Assembly (NCBI GenBank): GCA_026393475.1
Contig: JAPLAA010000075.1
Location: forward strand, 1-32,771
From: Actinomycetota bacterium
GTDB lineage: Bacteria > Actinomycetota > Acidimicrobiia > Acidimicrobiales > Ilumatobacteraceae
Direction: 5' to 3'
Length of the DNA: 32,771 nt
In this document: positions 1-8,766 of the stretch, one piece after another
Layout of the letters: each line of letters begins with the position of its first letter
Position numbering within the stretch: the first letter of the stretch is position 1
Position numbers and translations under genes: made by a program
Notes under the pieces: model-generated
Databases searched by the model: none
What the model saw: only the letters and a program-made list of their open reading frames with translations
What the model was told of the DNA's origin: nothing

Positions 1-1
1 G

Positions 2-1231
2 GCCAGGAACCCCCACCGATCGCTCATCATCGGCGGCAACCACGTCACGTTCACCTCGGTCGGCGGACCGGCGTTCTGTCACGACCTCGACCGCGGGCGA
101 CGCCCCGGCACCGCGGCCGAGCAGACCGAGTACCTGAAGGTCATCCAGGCGCTCGACATCATCCATCAGGAGGGCGGCGGGCCGTTCGAGGCGCTCGACC
201 TCGACCCGGCGACACGCCACCTCGACCTCAACCTGAGCCTCATCCGTCTGGTCGACAAGAGCTGGCAGGGGATCGCCCTCGGCCGCGAACGGGCGGCGGA
301 CGCGATCGACATGGCGGCGATCGCGCTGGGGACCGACCGCGACGGCCTGGCCGTCGACCCGGCGATCCCGGCCATCGTCAACACCAACACGCCCCTGACC
401 CTCGACGAGCCGATGTCGGACGGGCTCTTCGAGCTGTCGGGCGCCGGTCAGGCCGTGTGCATCACACCGTTCACCCTTGCCGGCGCGATGGCACCGGCCA
501 CCCTCGCCGGGGCGCTGGTCCTCCAGAACGCCGAGGTGCTGGCGTGCGTCACCCTGGTCCAACTCCTGCGTCCCGGGGCGCCGGTCGTGTACGGCTCGTT
601 CACCTCGAACGTCGACATGCGCAGCGGCTCGCCCGCGTTCGGGACGCCGGAGTACACCAAGGCGGCGCAGGCCAGCGGACAGCTCGCCCGCCGCTACGGG
701 CTGCCGTTCCGCTCGTCGAACACGACCACCTCCAACACCGTCGACGCCCAGGCCGTGTACGAGAGCTCGATGTCGCTGTGGGGCGCGGTGATGGGTGGCG
801 CCAACCTCGTCTACCACGCTGCCGGATGGCTGGAGGGCGGGCTCACCGCCTCGTTCGAGAAGCTCGTGATCGACGCGGAGATGCTGCAGATGATCGCCGA
901 GTACCTCCAGCCGATCGTGATCGACGACGACACCCTGGCCCTCGACGCGATCGCCGATGTCGGCCCCGGCGGCCACTTCTTCGGCTCCCCGCACACCATC
1001 CAGCGCTACGAGCGGGCGTTCTACTCGCCGATGGTGTCTGACTGGCGCAACTTCGAGACGTGGGCAGAGTCGGGTTCCGTCGACGCGACGCACCGGGCCA
1101 ACCGCATCTGGAAGCAGCTCGTCGCGGAGTACGAGCAGCCGCCGCTCGACCCGGCCATCGACGAACAGCTGGTCGATCACGTCGAGCGCCGCCGGCGCGA
1201 GCTCGCTGCGTCGGCGGGTCGGGCCACCTAG
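2..1231 (+). CDS. Trimethylamine methyltransferase (MttB) family protein, 5'-truncated by the window edge
   Basis: The frame is open from base 2 to a TAG stop at 1229-1231, giving 409 residues. Family members are usually about 480-520 residues, so the N-terminus lies outside the window. Typical MttB features are visible: an IIGGNHVTFTSVGGPAF stretch near the visible start, the block around YGSFTSNVDMRSGSPAFGTPE, and the late GGANLVYHAAGWLEGGL segment. Family members move a methyl group from a methylamine or betaine to a corrinoid protein. No in-frame amber codon lies inside the visible part, so this looks like the non-pyrrolysine branch (MtgB-like, betaine demethylases). No corrinoid protein or partner methyltransferase is in the window, so the substrate cannot be named. 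Confidence 0.85.
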   Translation, partial: ARNPHRSLIIGGNHVTFTSVGGPAFCHDLDRGRRPGTAAEQTEYLKVIQALDIIHQEGGGPFEALDLDPATRHLDLNLSLIRLVDKSWQGIALGRERAADAIDMAAIALGTDRDGLAVDPAIPAIVNTNTPLTLDEPMSDGLFELSGAGQAVCITPFTLAGAMAPATLAGALVLQNAEVLACVTLVQLLRPGAPVVYGSFTSNVDMRSGSPAFGTPEYTKAAQASGQLARRYGLPFRSSNTTTSNTVDAQAVYESSMSLWGAVMGGANLVYHAAGWLEGGLTASFEKLVIDAEMLQMIAEYLQPIVIDDDTLALDAIADVGPGGHFFGSPHTIQRYERAFYSPMVSDWRNFETWAESGSVDATHRANRIWKQLVAEYEQPPLDPAIDEQLVDHVERRRRELAASAGRAT

Positions 1232-1242
1232 CCTGCCGGGTG

Positions 1243-2445
1243 ATGTCCGCCCCCGACGCCACCGGTCGCCCTCCGTCGCGCCGGCTCGACGCCTCCGGCC
1301 CCGGCACGGCCGACCTCGCCGGAGTGCGGCTCACGCTCGGCACGCTGCTGCGCTGGTCACCCGTCGTCGCGGTGGCAGCGCTCGTCGGCTGGGCGCTCGG
1401 CACCTCGCTGCCCGACATCGGTCGACCCAACAGCGCGACGGTCACCCTCGGGCTCACCGATCAGGTGGTGTGGCCCTTCTACGACGCCGTGGTCGCTCGC
1501 CAACCGGCGCTGCTCGACGAGGGGAGCGTGCTCGCCGACGCGCAGGCGACGACCGGGGTCGTGGCCGACGACGTCGAGTTCGATCTCGACACCGGTCAGA
1601 CCAATGCCGTCATCCGGCTGGTCGTCGACGCGTCGAGCACCGACGAGGCCGTCACGTTGGCCGACGCGATCGGGACGGCGCTCGTCGACGCGAACCTCGC
1701 CGAGCAGCGAGCCACGGTGCAGGAACGGATCGACGCGCTCACGACGCGACTCGACCGACGCAGGGAACGCCTCGACGAACTCGCCGTCCAACGTGACGAG
1801 GCGCTGTTCTCCGGACGAGCCGACGATGCCGACCAGGCACGCGAAGCGGCGATCGTGGTGGCCAACGGGATCGCCGGGCTCGAGGACCAACTCACCGATG
1901 CCGAGGTCGAGCTCGAATCGATGCAGCCGCGACTCGCCGTCGTCGCCCCGGCGGTCGCCGGCCGCGACCGGAGCGACGACGTGCGCGCCAATGCGGTGAC
2001 CGCTGCGCTGCTCGCGCTGGTGGCCGTCGCCCTCGTCCCGACGCTCGACCGCCAGATCAGCCGCGTTCGGTCGGCGGCACAGCTTCGACGCATCTGGCCC
2101 GGCGTGCCCGTGCTCGACGAACGGCGGGGGAGTGATCTCCTCGGCGCGACCGCCGCCGACGCGGCGCGACGCATGGGCGACGACGGGCGCCTCGCCGTGA
2201 CGGTGCTCGCGCTCGACCAGCGCAGCGCCGCAGTCCTCGAGGCCGACGATCTCGCCGACCGCTACCACGTGATCGCCCCGGGCACCGACGGCTGGGCCGA
2301 CGCCTGGACCGCCGTGCTCGATGCCGATGTCGTGGTGATCGCCGCCCGACGGGGGAGCGTGCGCGTGCGCCGGGCCGAGCGTGTCGCCGACGAACTCCTC
2401 GCCCTCGGCGTCGTGCCGAGAGCAGTCGTGATCACCCGCCGATGA
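1243..2445 (+). CDS. Wzz/chain-length-determinant-like membrane protein
   Basis: A 400-residue protein with two membrane segments (about residues 39-55 and 251-267). Between them is an extracytoplasmic region with a charged coiled coil (about 150-230). A cytoplasmic tail of about 130 residues follows. This is the layout of polysaccharide co-polymerases. The tail resembles the C-terminal half of a CpsD/BY-kinase-type P-loop domain, but I see no Walker A motif and no Tyr cluster, so it is probably not a kinase. ATG at 1243 is chosen; GTG at 1240 is equally possible. A TAGCCT -10-like box at 1229-1234 lies just upstream. The next gene overlaps it by 4 bp (ATGA), so the two are likely co-translated for surface polysaccharide assembly. 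Confidence 0.7.
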   Translation: MSAPDATGRPPSRRLDASGPGTADLAGVRLTLGTLLRWSPVVAVAALVGWALGTSLPDIGRPNSATVTLGLTDQVVWPFYDAVVARQPALLDEGSVLADAQATTGVVADDVEFDLDTGQTNAVIRLVVDASSTDEAVTLADAIGTALVDANLAEQRATVQERIDALTTRLDRRRERLDELAVQRDEALFSGRADDADQAREAAIVVANGIAGLEDQLTDAEVELESMQPRLAVVAPAVAGRDRSDDVRANAVTAALLALVAVALVPTLDRQISRVRSAAQLRRIWPGVPVLDERRGSDLLGATAADAARRMGDDGRLAVTVLALDQRSAAVLEADDLADRYHVIAPGTDGWADAWTAVLDADVVVIAARRGSVRVRRAERVADELLALGVVPRAVVITRR

Positions 2446-3671
2446 CGGCCACGCTCGAGCGGTCGGGCCGGGCGACACCGTCGCTCCCGGCGGCACCGGC
2501 ACCCGACGTCGCGCTGGTGGTCCTGCTGGTGCTGGCCGCCTGCGAACCCGTCAACACACCGCTGCGATGGCTGAGCGACGATCCGGCCGCACGCTGGTGG
2601 TTCCAGGTTCCGCTCTGGGGCTTCGCGCTGCTGGTGGGCATCGTCGATGGTCGCGGACTCCGCGCCGCGGTCCGAACACCCGCCCGCTGGCTGTTGCTCA
2701 CCGGCATCTGGATGATGGCGGTGAGTCCGGTCGGGCTCGTCCCACATCTCGACCTGGCCACGGCCACCGGCTTCACCGCCTACGTGCTCGCCGGCGCGGC
2801 TGTCGTCGACGCCGGCGGCTGGCCGCGCCTGCGCGCTGCACTGTTCCCGGCATCGGCCGTCCTGCTGGTCGCCAGCACGTTGACCGAATTGAGCGGGATC
2901 GGCGGGAGCCGATGGTTCGGCGTGTTCCGCGATCCCAACGCGCTCGCCTTCGGATGCGTCATCGCTGCGCTGTGCGGCGTCGACCGCTGGATGCGCGGCG
3001 GCCGCCACGGCCTCCTCCTGGCCGCCGCGGCGCTCCCGGTGCTGGTGCTCACCGACGGGCGGATCGCGATGGCCGCCCTCGCCGTCGGGATCGCGGCGCT
3101 GGTCAGGCCGGCGCTGCCGCCGATGGTGCTGCCGCTTGCCATCGTCGCCGTGTGCACCGGTGTCGTGCTGCTGGCGGCGAACGACTCGCTCGGCGAACGT
3201 GCCAGCCGATCGGTCAGCCGATCAGGCGAATCGGAGGAGATCCGGACGCTCACCGGGCGCACCGAGATCTGGGAGATCGCCGTCGACGAGCTGCGCGACC
3301 GACCCATCACGGGCATCGGTGCCGGCAGCACCACCGAGCTGTACACGATCGCCGAGGAGCAGGACCGCATCGGGTTCGTGGTCACGCACGGACACGACGT
3401 GTGGGTGCAGTTGGCGCTCAGCGGGGGAGTGGTGGCGGTCGTGCTCGTGCTGCTCGGTTCGATCGACTTCGCGGTCCGAGCCCGGATCCGACCGGTCAGG
3501 GACCGCGACGCCCTGATGCTGGCGCTGTTCGTCCACGGCATCACCGAGGACGTACTGGCCGAGCCGAGGTTCACCGTGATCATCGCCGCCGCGGCCTTCG
3601 CCGCGACGGCGCCTCGATCGGCCCGACTCCGTCAGCTCAGGCGACGCAGATCGCGTACACCGTCACCGTGA
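2442..3671 (+). CDS. O-antigen ligase / polysaccharide polymerase-like membrane protein
   Basis: A 409-residue protein with about ten hydrophobic segments. The family signature is visible: a GRTEIWEIA stretch with following GIGAGS, in the large periplasmic loop, then a THGHD motif at the start of the next helix, as in Wzy/WaaL-type enzymes (Wzy_C). Such proteins join or polymerise lipid-linked oligosaccharides on the outer face of the membrane. The start codon overlaps the stop of the Wzz-like gene (ATGA). Its last 35 bp overlap the 3' end of the convergent collagen-like gene. No glycosyltransferases or flippase lie in the window, so the sugar made is unknown. Confidence 0.75.
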   Translation: MTATLERSGRATPSLPAAPAPDVALVVLLVLAACEPVNTPLRWLSDDPAARWWFQVPLWGFALLVGIVDGRGLRAAVRTPARWLLLTGIWMMAVSPVGLVPHLDLATATGFTAYVLAGAAVVDAGGWPRLRAALFPASAVLLVASTLTELSGIGGSRWFGVFRDPNALAFGCVIAALCGVDRWMRGGRHGLLLAAAALPVLVLTDGRIAMAALAVGIAALVRPALPPMVLPLAIVAVCTGVVLLAANDSLGERASRSVSRSGESEEIRTLTGRTEIWEIAVDELRDRPITGIGAGSTTELYTIAEEQDRIGFVVTHGHDVWVQLALSGGVVAVVLVLLGSIDFAVRARIRPVRDRDALMLALFVHGITEDVLAEPRFTVIIAAAAFAATAPRSARLRQLRRRRSRTPSP

Positions 3672-5121
3672 CGTCGCCGGCGGTGCCGAACGACACGATC
3701 GTCCCGCGCCACGTGCTGGACGTGTTGGGGAAGCTCGCCGCCACCTGATGACGCTGGTTGGTGCTCGCCGACACGCCGCCACCGATCACCTTCGGCGTGG
3801 CGATCGGGCAGGTCGCGGTCGCCGTCAGCTCGTCGCCCGCGACGAAGCTGGTGTCGCGTGCCGTGGCGGTCACGATCGTGACCGTCCCCACGCCTGGCGG
3901 GCCCTGAGCACCCGTCTCACCGACTGGGCCGGCAGGACCTGCTGGGCCGGCAGCGCCGGCAGGGCCTGTCCCACCGACAGGACCGACAGGACCGACAGGA
4001 CCGATCGGACCTGCGGGGCCCACGGGACCCGTCTCACCGGGATCGCCCTTGTCGCCCTTGTCGCCCTTGTCACCCTTCAGACCCGGCGCACCCGCCACAC
4101 CTGGCGGACCCTGCGCACCGACCTCACCAGCCGGACCCACCGGACCAGCCGGACCCACCGGACCGCCGGGACCCGCCTCACCAGCAGGACCTGGAGGACC
4201 TCCCGGGCCAGCGGGACCTGCGGAGCCAGCGGGGCCCGTCTCACCGGGATCGCCCGGATCACCCTTGTCGCCCTTGTCGCCCTTCAGACCCGGCGCACCC
4301 GCCACACCTGGCGCTCCCGGCACACCGACCTCACCAGCCGGACCGACCGGACCGACCGGACCAGCGGGGCCCGTCTCGCCGGGATCACCCTTGTCGCCCT
4401 TGTCGCCCTTCAGACCCGGCGCACCCGCCACACCTGGCGCTCCCTGGGCACCGACCTCACCAGCGGGACCAACCGGACCCGCAGGGCCGGCCGGGCCGAC
4501 CGCGCCGGACGGGCTCGAGGGACCGGCCGGACCAGCAGGACCGGGCAGCCCCTGTGGCCCACGATCGCCCGTGTCGCCCTTCTGTCCAGCGGGGCCGGCG
4601 GGTCCGGCAGGACCGGCAGGACCCACGCCGCCGCCACCACCGGAGGGCACGTAGTAGCCCACGACGTCGGCGATGATGTTCACCGAACCGGCCAGGTTGA
4701 AGATCTTGAACGCGCCGGACGCCGACAGTTGCACGTCCACCTTGTTCGGGGTCGGCGGCGCGCCGGCCACCCAGTTGAGGCTCGACGCGAGCGGTCGCGC
4801 CGCGTCCGCAGGCCACACCGTGAGGTAGCTCGAGGCCGTCCCGCCCACGGCCGTCACGTTCATCGCGACCGCGGTCGCGGTGGCGGGGATGATGCAGTTG
4901 CCGTTCGTGCCGTGCACCTGTTGGGTCAACTCGCCACCCGCCGGGATCGGCGTCGAGACCGGTCCCACCGTGTCCGGCTCGGGTCGGGTGTCCAACAGAC
5001 GACAGGGGGGCACGGGGATCAGCGACGACGGCGTACCGCCGCCATCGCCCCACACTTGCACCGTGCCGACCATCGCCGTGCCGACCGCCGCGACGACCGC
5101 CATCGCCATTGCTCGTTTCAT
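3637..5121 (-). CDS. Secreted collagen-like (Gly-X-Y repeat) protein
   Basis: A 494-residue protein. ATG at 5121 is chosen because AAAAGGAG lies about 8 bases upstream and a signal peptide begins there ([17 protein letters not shown]). Residues about 36-158 form a domain often seen in actinobacterial secreted proteins: PCRLLDTRP at its start, MNVTAV and YLTVWPAD in the middle, ADVVGYYV at its end. Residues about 166-412 are nearly uninterrupted Gly-X-Y triplets rich in GPAGPAG and [15 protein letters not shown]-terminal domain of about 82 residues with two Cys follows. The likely role is a surface or extracellular fibre. It sits between polysaccharide genes and a diguanylate cyclase, which fits an adhesion or matrix role. 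No LPXTG-type anchor is visible. Confidence 0.88.
   Translation of the reverse strand: MKRAMAMAVVAAVGTAMVGTVQVWGDGGGTPSSLIPVPPCRLLDTRPEPDTVGPVSTPIPAGGELTQQVHGTNGNCIIPATATAVAMNVTAVGGTASSYLTVWPADAARPLASSLNWVAGAPPTPNKVDVQLSASGAFKIFNLAGSVNIIADVVGYYVPSGGGGGVGPAGPAGPAGPAGQKGDTGDRGPQGLPGPAGPAGPSSPSGAVGPAGPAGPVGPAGEVGAQGAPGVAGAPGLKGDKGDKGDPGETGPAGPVGPVGPAGEVGVPGAPGVAGAPGLKGDKGDKGDPGDPGETGPAGSAGPAGPGGPPGPAGEAGPGGPVGPAGPVGPAGEVGAQGPPGVAGAPGLKGDKGDKGDKGDPGETGPVGPAGPIGPVGPVGPVGGTGPAGAAGPAGPAGPVGETGAQGPPGVGTVTIVTATARDTSFVAGDELTATATCPIATPKVIGGGVSASTNQRHQVAASFPNTSSTWRGTIVSFGTAGDVTVTVYAICVA
4024..4468 (-). repeat. Three ~105-bp near-identical repeats inside the collagen region
   Basis: Copies lie at about 4024-4135, 4231-4341 and 4366-4468. 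Each encodes a [29 protein letters not shown] block. The last two copies are nearly identical at DNA level, which goes beyond what protein constraint requires. The copies differ by one or more extra GDKGDP triplets. This is the pattern left by recent unequal recombination or slippage. Confidence 0.8.
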
Positions 5122-5208
5122 GATTGCAGCTCCTTTTGCCCGCTTCTGCCTGCGTCTGCCTGTGTCGCCGCATGGACCTGATCGGGCGCGCGAGCGGCGA
5201 ACTGGACA

Positions 5209-5234
5209 CCCCCGACGAGGGGGTTCGAGCCTCG
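5209..5234 (-). other. Two overlapping, mutually exclusive hairpins upstream of the collagen-like gene
   Basis: CCCCC at 5209-5213 can pair with GGGGG at 5219-5223. CGAGG at 5216-5220 can instead pair with CCTCG at 5230-5234. Both would lie in the 5' leader of the collagen-like mRNA if transcription starts above 5234, which I cannot show. No clear promoter was found for this gene. Confidence 0.25.
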
Positions 5235-5408
5235 CGACCCGCTGACCAGGCGCGACGCACATCGCTCGCCGGCCGCAAGCACCGTCCGGCGGGCGGCACG
5301 AACACCGCCGACCCAGCCGACCCACTCAAGTGAGGGGTCTCCGCCGCCGATGATCCTGCGTGCGGCGTACGGTGTCCGCATCCGACGAACAAGGCGGTCC
5401 ACGGCGAG

Positions 5409-7025
5409 ATGAGTGCTCAGGAACGGCGGGCGACGACGTCCCGCCGGCGCAGCGCGGCAACGGCCGCGATCGTGACGACCAGCCTGCTCGGTGCGGGTGG
5501 CGCGGCGATGGCGGCCAACTCGTCCCGACACGACGCCGATCGAGCGCGCACCGACGCCCAGGCCGTGGAGGTCATCGAGCTCCGGAGCGAGCTGCGACGA
5601 GTCCATCTGCACGAGACCAACGAGGTCATGCTCCAGGCGTTCGGCGTGGCGACAGCCGAAGAGGTGGAGGCCGCACGTGACGAGCGTGTGGCGACGCGCG
5701 CCCGGGCGGCCGACCGATTGCTCGAACTGCAGCAGGGGAGTGGCTCCACCGCCGGCGAAGCGCTGTTCCTGTACGACCTCATCTCCCAGGACGGCCTCGA
5801 CGGCGTGCGCGCCGCCGACCCCGGCGTCCTGTTCGACACCGGACGCGCGGCCGCCCGTGACGGCCGCCCGCCGGACGAAGCGCTGACGCAGGAGTCACTC
5901 GCGCTGCACGACCTCATGCGCACGGACGCAGCACCCCTGCAGATCCTGAACGACGCCATCGACGCTGCGTACACGATGGAGAAGCCAGAGGTGGACGACC
6001 TGCTCGCCGAGTACGTCAGCAGATCCGAGCCGTACATCCTCTCCGACGGCGGCTACCTGGGCCCCGACGCCGAAGCCCCGCTCGTCGACAGCTATGTGTT
6101 CGACGGGCTCGCGGACGTGCCCTCACCGGCGGTCGAGGCAGTCAGCGACCGTCTGGTCGCGAGCGACCTCTGGACCTATGACCAGTGGGTGCGTTCGTGG
6201 CAGGAGGCGGTTCCCGGCGAGCCGCCGCTGACGCTCGCCGAACTCGCGGCGCACGTCGACGAGGTCGAGGGCGACATCCAGCGCATCGTCGCCGACACGC
6301 TCACCGACGCCCGCGCCGAGCACGAGGCTGCCGCCACGTCGGCCTCGCGTTGGGCGGTGCTCCTGTTCGGTCTCGCCGGTGTGCTGGGCATCCTCGGGTC
6401 GTCGTTGCTGGTGCTCGCCGTCCTCCGTCGGATCCGTGCGATGTCGCGTGCCGTCTCGCGGGTGAGCGTCGATCCGCTCACCGGTGCCGGCAACCGTCAC
6501 CAGCTCGAGCTCGACACCGTCGGCCGGGTCCAGGATCCGGCGTACTCGTGGCATCTCCTGGCTGCGATCGACATGGATCGCTTCAAGCTGATCAACGACA
6601 CGTGGGGCCACTCGGTCGGCGACGCAGTCCTCGTCGAGGTGGCCCAACGCCTCGGCATCATCGTGGCCGACTGGCGAGCGGGGGCGAGCGGACACCACGG
6701 TGCCGTGATCCGCCTGGGCGGCGACGAGTTCCTGCTCGTGCTGCACGCGAAGTCACCGATGAACGAGTCGTTGGTCGCCGCACAGCTCGACGAGATCCGC
6801 ACCAGCACGCTCGGCACCGCCGACGGTCAGCTCGTCGACCTCGCGTTCAGCGTCGGCATCGTCACGGCAGACGGCCAGTCGGACCTCGACGATCTCATGC
6901 GAGCCGCCGACCTGGCGGCCTACGAGGACAAGGCGGCCAGGCGGGCGCAACGCGAGGAACCGTTCCGGCAGGCGGCCGCGGACGAGATCGCGCCGGACCG
7001 TTCCGACAGTTCGTCGGCCAGCTGA
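5409..7025 (+). CDS. Membrane-anchored diguanylate cyclase (GGDEF)
   Basis: A 538-residue protein with an N-terminal membrane or signal segment (about residues 18-36). An all-helical extracytoplasmic sensor region of about 270 residues follows, then a second membrane segment (about 315-339) and a GGDEF domain. The domain begins at DPLTGAGNRHQLELD and has the metal/substrate stretch IDMDRFKLINDTWGHSVGD and an intact GGDEF at 437-441, so it should make c-di-GMP. The inhibitory RxxD I-site that normally lies five residues before GGDEF is replaced by GHHG. The sensor region resembles nitrate/nitrite-type (NIT) helical sensors only in general shape. It diverges from the collagen-like gene (287-bp gap). 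Confidence 0.88.
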   Translation: MSAQERRATTSRRRSAATAAIVTTSLLGAGGAAMAANSSRHDADRARTDAQAVEVIELRSELRRVHLHETNEVMLQAFGVATAEEVEAARDERVATRARAADRLLELQQGSGSTAGEALFLYDLISQDGLDGVRAADPGVLFDTGRAAARDGRPPDEALTQESLALHDLMRTDAAPLQILNDAIDAAYTMEKPEVDDLLAEYVSRSEPYILSDGGYLGPDAEAPLVDSYVFDGLADVPSPAVEAVSDRLVASDLWTYDQWVRSWQEAVPGEPPLTLAELAAHVDEVEGDIQRIVADTLTDARAEHEAAATSASRWAVLLFGLAGVLGILGSSLLVLAVLRRIRAMSRAVSRVSVDPLTGAGNRHQLELDTVGRVQDPAYSWHLLAAIDMDRFKLINDTWGHSVGDAVLVEVAQRLGIIVADWRAGASGHHGAVIRLGGDEFLLVLHAKSPMNESLVAAQLDEIRTSTLGTADGQLVDLAFSVGIVTADGQSDLDDLMRAADLAAYEDKAARRAQREEPFRQAAADEIAPDRSDSSSAS

Positions 7026-7056
7026 CCCGTTCGAACCGTTCTGACCCGGCCCCAGT

Positions 7057-7071
7057 CCCTCTCACCGAGGG
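7057..7071 (+). terminator. Possible weak terminator hairpin after the GGDEF gene
   Basis: CCCTC (7057-7061) can pair with GAGGG (7067-7071) around a 5-base loop, 31 bases past the GGDEF stop. The stem is short and no T-run follows, so this is only a candidate. Confidence 0.3.
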
Positions 7072-7434
7072 GAGGGGCAACGAAACGTCGATCGAACCTC
7101 CTGCTCCCGTCAGCCGTCGTTCGTTCCCGGTCGTATTGACATAACGATGATTATCGGCGTTGTGTCCTGAATCGCCAGGAAGCCCTGGGGCAGCGGCACA
7201 GCGACGTGACGGCCCGACCGACGAAACACTCGATGCCTGGAGAACCTTCAGGTGCCGGCGTTCGAATCGCGACGATCGTCGCATCGACACGTTGCCCGCC
7301 GTCGATGTTCACGCCACGACGCACGCCGGCGACCGACGAACAGGCACACGGCTGTGCACCGGCCGATGAACTCGCGCCCGACGCACCGAACCGCGAATCG
7401 GGGCCTCGATCCTCCGCCACTGCCATACCACCCT
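7072..7434. other. Non-coding stretch between convergent genes
   Basis: No convincing gene is visible on either strand; the short open frames here lack a start signal and family resemblance. A TTGACA at 7136-7141 has no matching -10 at normal spacing. The local sequence around 7142-7157 is unusually AT-rich for this window, with only an imperfect dyad. Confidence 0.5.
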
Positions 7435-7451
7435 GATTTACGTCATGACGA
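7435..7451 (-). repeat. Downstream copy of a 17-bp direct repeat containing palindrome CGTCATGACG
   Basis: GATTTACGTCATGACGA matches the copy at 7843-7859 in 16 of 17 positions. The core CGTCATGACG (7441-7450) is a perfect 10-bp palindrome. It lies 23 bases beyond the stop of the zinc-finger gene. Read on the minus strand this copy gives ATG ACG TAA, that is, a start followed at once by a stop. Confidence 0.75.
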
Positions 7452-7473
7452 TATAGGTCGCCTGACCGTCGGA

Positions 7474-7854
7474 TCACGCGCTGCGGAGACGACGGTTCGC
7501 GAGCGGTGTCGCTGCATCGAGCAACCACCGCAGCGCGTCGATCGCCTCCTTGGCCGAGAGGTCGTCCGACAGGTCCTTCATCGTGTCCGCCACCGCGCAC
7601 TCGAGCACGTACCGATCGTCGTGCAACGAATCGAGCTCCGTCCGAGCCATCACGAGCTCACCGTCGCTCAGCGCGAGCTCACGCGCCCGTTGACGCGACA
7701 CCCAGTCCCACTGGCGGCACGCCTGCGAACAGAACTGCCGAGGCCGCCCCGGACCGGCGTGCTCCGCCAGCGGGAAGCGACACCACCGGCATCGCCGCTC
7801 GATCGGTGCACTCCCACTCCCCTCCGCCCCCTCGTCTCCACCGATTTCCGTCAT
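7474..7854 (-). CDS. Small actinobacterial zinc-finger protein of unknown function
   Basis: A 126-residue protein. Four Cys (22, 25, 42, 46) form a CxxC...CxxxC zinc-ribbon-like motif with GPGRPRQFCSQACRQ between and around them. A charged helical region with LALSDGELVMARTELDSL follows. I recall similar short proteins in many actinobacteria with no assigned function. The finger plus basic helix suggests nucleic-acid binding (inference). The ATG lies inside the palindrome CGTCATGACG, and a TATGTT box sits exactly six bases upstream (7861-7866), which fits a leaderless mRNA. A protein bound to this palindrome would cover its own start codon, so autoregulation is plausible. Confidence 0.7.
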   Translation of the reverse strand: MTEIGGDEGAEGSGSAPIERRCRWCRFPLAEHAGPGRPRQFCSQACRQWDWVSRQRARELALSDGELVMARTELDSLHDDRYVLECAVADTMKDLSDDLSAKEAIDALRWLLDAATPLANRRLRSA

Positions 7855-7859
7855 GACGA
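7843..7859 (-). repeat. Upstream copy of the 17-bp direct repeat, overlapping the zinc-finger gene start
   Basis: GATTTCCGTCATGACGA contains the perfect palindrome CGTCATGACG at 7849-7858 and spans the start codon (7852-7854). It matches 7435-7451 in 16 of 17 bases in the same orientation, so the gene is bracketed by direct repeats. It could be an operator or the scar of a small duplication. Confidence 0.75.
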
Positions 7860-7905
7860 AAACATAGACCGACGTCGTTCGTCCGGTGCGGGAACCTCGC
7901 GGGAC

Positions 7906-8766
7906 TCAGGACGCTGGCAGACAGGCATCGGAGGACTCGCCGATGAAGGCGACATGACTCCCCTGAGCATTCCCGCTGAGCGACCACCGAACGTAGAGCA
8001 ACATGCACCGTTCGTCCGCCGGGAGCGGGACCTCGAAGCTCGGCGGGGTGGAAGGCAGCGTCGGATCGGACGGTGTGCTGTACCCGAACGGGGTCGTCGA
8101 CCGCACGGTCAATGGACCGTCCCCGAGCACGTCGGACACGCCATCGGCCGGGTCGTACCGGACCAGGGTGTAGACGACGCTCAGTCTCGTCCCGTCGGCT
8201 CCGCCGTCCTCGGGGAACCCGTCCAGGATCAACGAGGAGGCTGCAGTGACCATCGTCGTTTCGACGGTCGGATCCGGGAGGTCGTCGTCCGTTTCCAGGA
8301 TCAGGCGACAGTCGGTCGGCTGAGACACACCGAACGACTCCGTCACCATCTCGAAGGTCTGGGTCGTCTCCCCAGTGTCGGCGCCGACCGGGGTCAGCGT
8401 CAGCACGGTGGGCTCGAGACAGCCGACCGGCCGCTCCCCTGTCGTCGACGACGCGATCGTGTCCGGTGTCGCCGTCGGCGCAGTCGGGTCCGGTACGGAG
8501 GCGACCGGCTCCTCGTCCTCGGGAGTCGTCACCAGCACCCACGTGCCGAGGATCGCCATCACGGCTGCAGCGGCGACCGCCGGCACCAGCCAGCGCCGAC
8601 GCCGGTGCGTCGGTCGCTCGTCGTCGACGATCTGGAGCACCGGGTGGTCGAGCGCACTTCGCCCGACGTCACCGCTCTCGATCAACGAGGCGAGGTCGTC
8701 GCGAAACGCGGGGCGCATCGGCGGAACCCCGAGGTCGAGCGCTGCCAGCACGTCGTCGTCAGCCAT
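7906..8766 (-). CDS. Membrane-anchored partner (putative anti-sigma factor) of the adjacent ECF sigma factor
   Basis: A 286-residue protein. A short cytoplasmic N-terminal region has the FRDDLASLIE stretch common at the start of sigma-factor partners. One membrane helix (about 59-80) follows, then a Thr/Pro-rich linker and an extracytoplasmic domain of about 180 residues with four Cys. I do not recognise the outer domain. The gene overlaps the sigma-factor stop by 8 bp, so the two are translationally coupled, which is the usual arrangement for a sigma/anti-sigma pair. There is no clear HxxxCxxC zinc motif, so the anti-sigma role rests on context and topology. Confidence 0.6.
   Translation of the reverse strand: MADDDVLAALDLGVPPMRPAFRDDLASLIESGDVGRSALDHPVLQIVDDERPTHRRRRWLVPAVAAAAVMAILGTWVLVTTPEDEEPVASVPDPTAPTATPDTIASSTTGERPVGCLEPTVLTLTPVGADTGETTQTFEMVTESFGVSQPTDCRLILETDDDLPDPTVETTMVTAASSLILDGFPEDGGADGTRLSVVYTLVRYDPADGVSDVLGDGPLTVRSTTPFGYSTPSDPTLPSTPPSFEVPLPADERCMLLYVRWSLSGNAQGSHVAFIGESSDACLPAS

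Noticed and set aside
1229..1231. TAG at the end of an MttB-family gene as a pyrrolysine codon
   Set aside because: It lies at the expected C-terminal end, after a complete family core, and no pyl genes are visible; it reads as an ordinary stop.
3886..4626. Short regular repeats that could suggest a CRISPR-like array
   Set aside because: The periodicity is 9 or multiples of 3 bases, in frame with Gly-X-Y triplets, with no spacers.
3748..5181. Long plus-strand open frame opposite the collagen-like gene
   Set aside because: Its Arg/Thr-rich repetitive sequence is the mirror of the Gly-X-Y codons on the other strand, with no start signal or family resemblance.
5209..5240. tRNA T-arm-like sequence (GGTTCGAGCC)
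   Set aside because: The neighbouring acceptor, D and anticodon arms cannot be formed on either strand.
7136..7160. TTGACA and a quasi-palindrome around an AT-rich patch as a promoter
   Set aside because: No -10 at normal spacing on either strand, and only the outer four bases of the dyad pair.
7160..7436. Small open frames in the 7.1-7.4 kb gap
   Set aside because: No start signal, no family resemblance, and overlapping frames on both strands are typical of random high-GC sequence.
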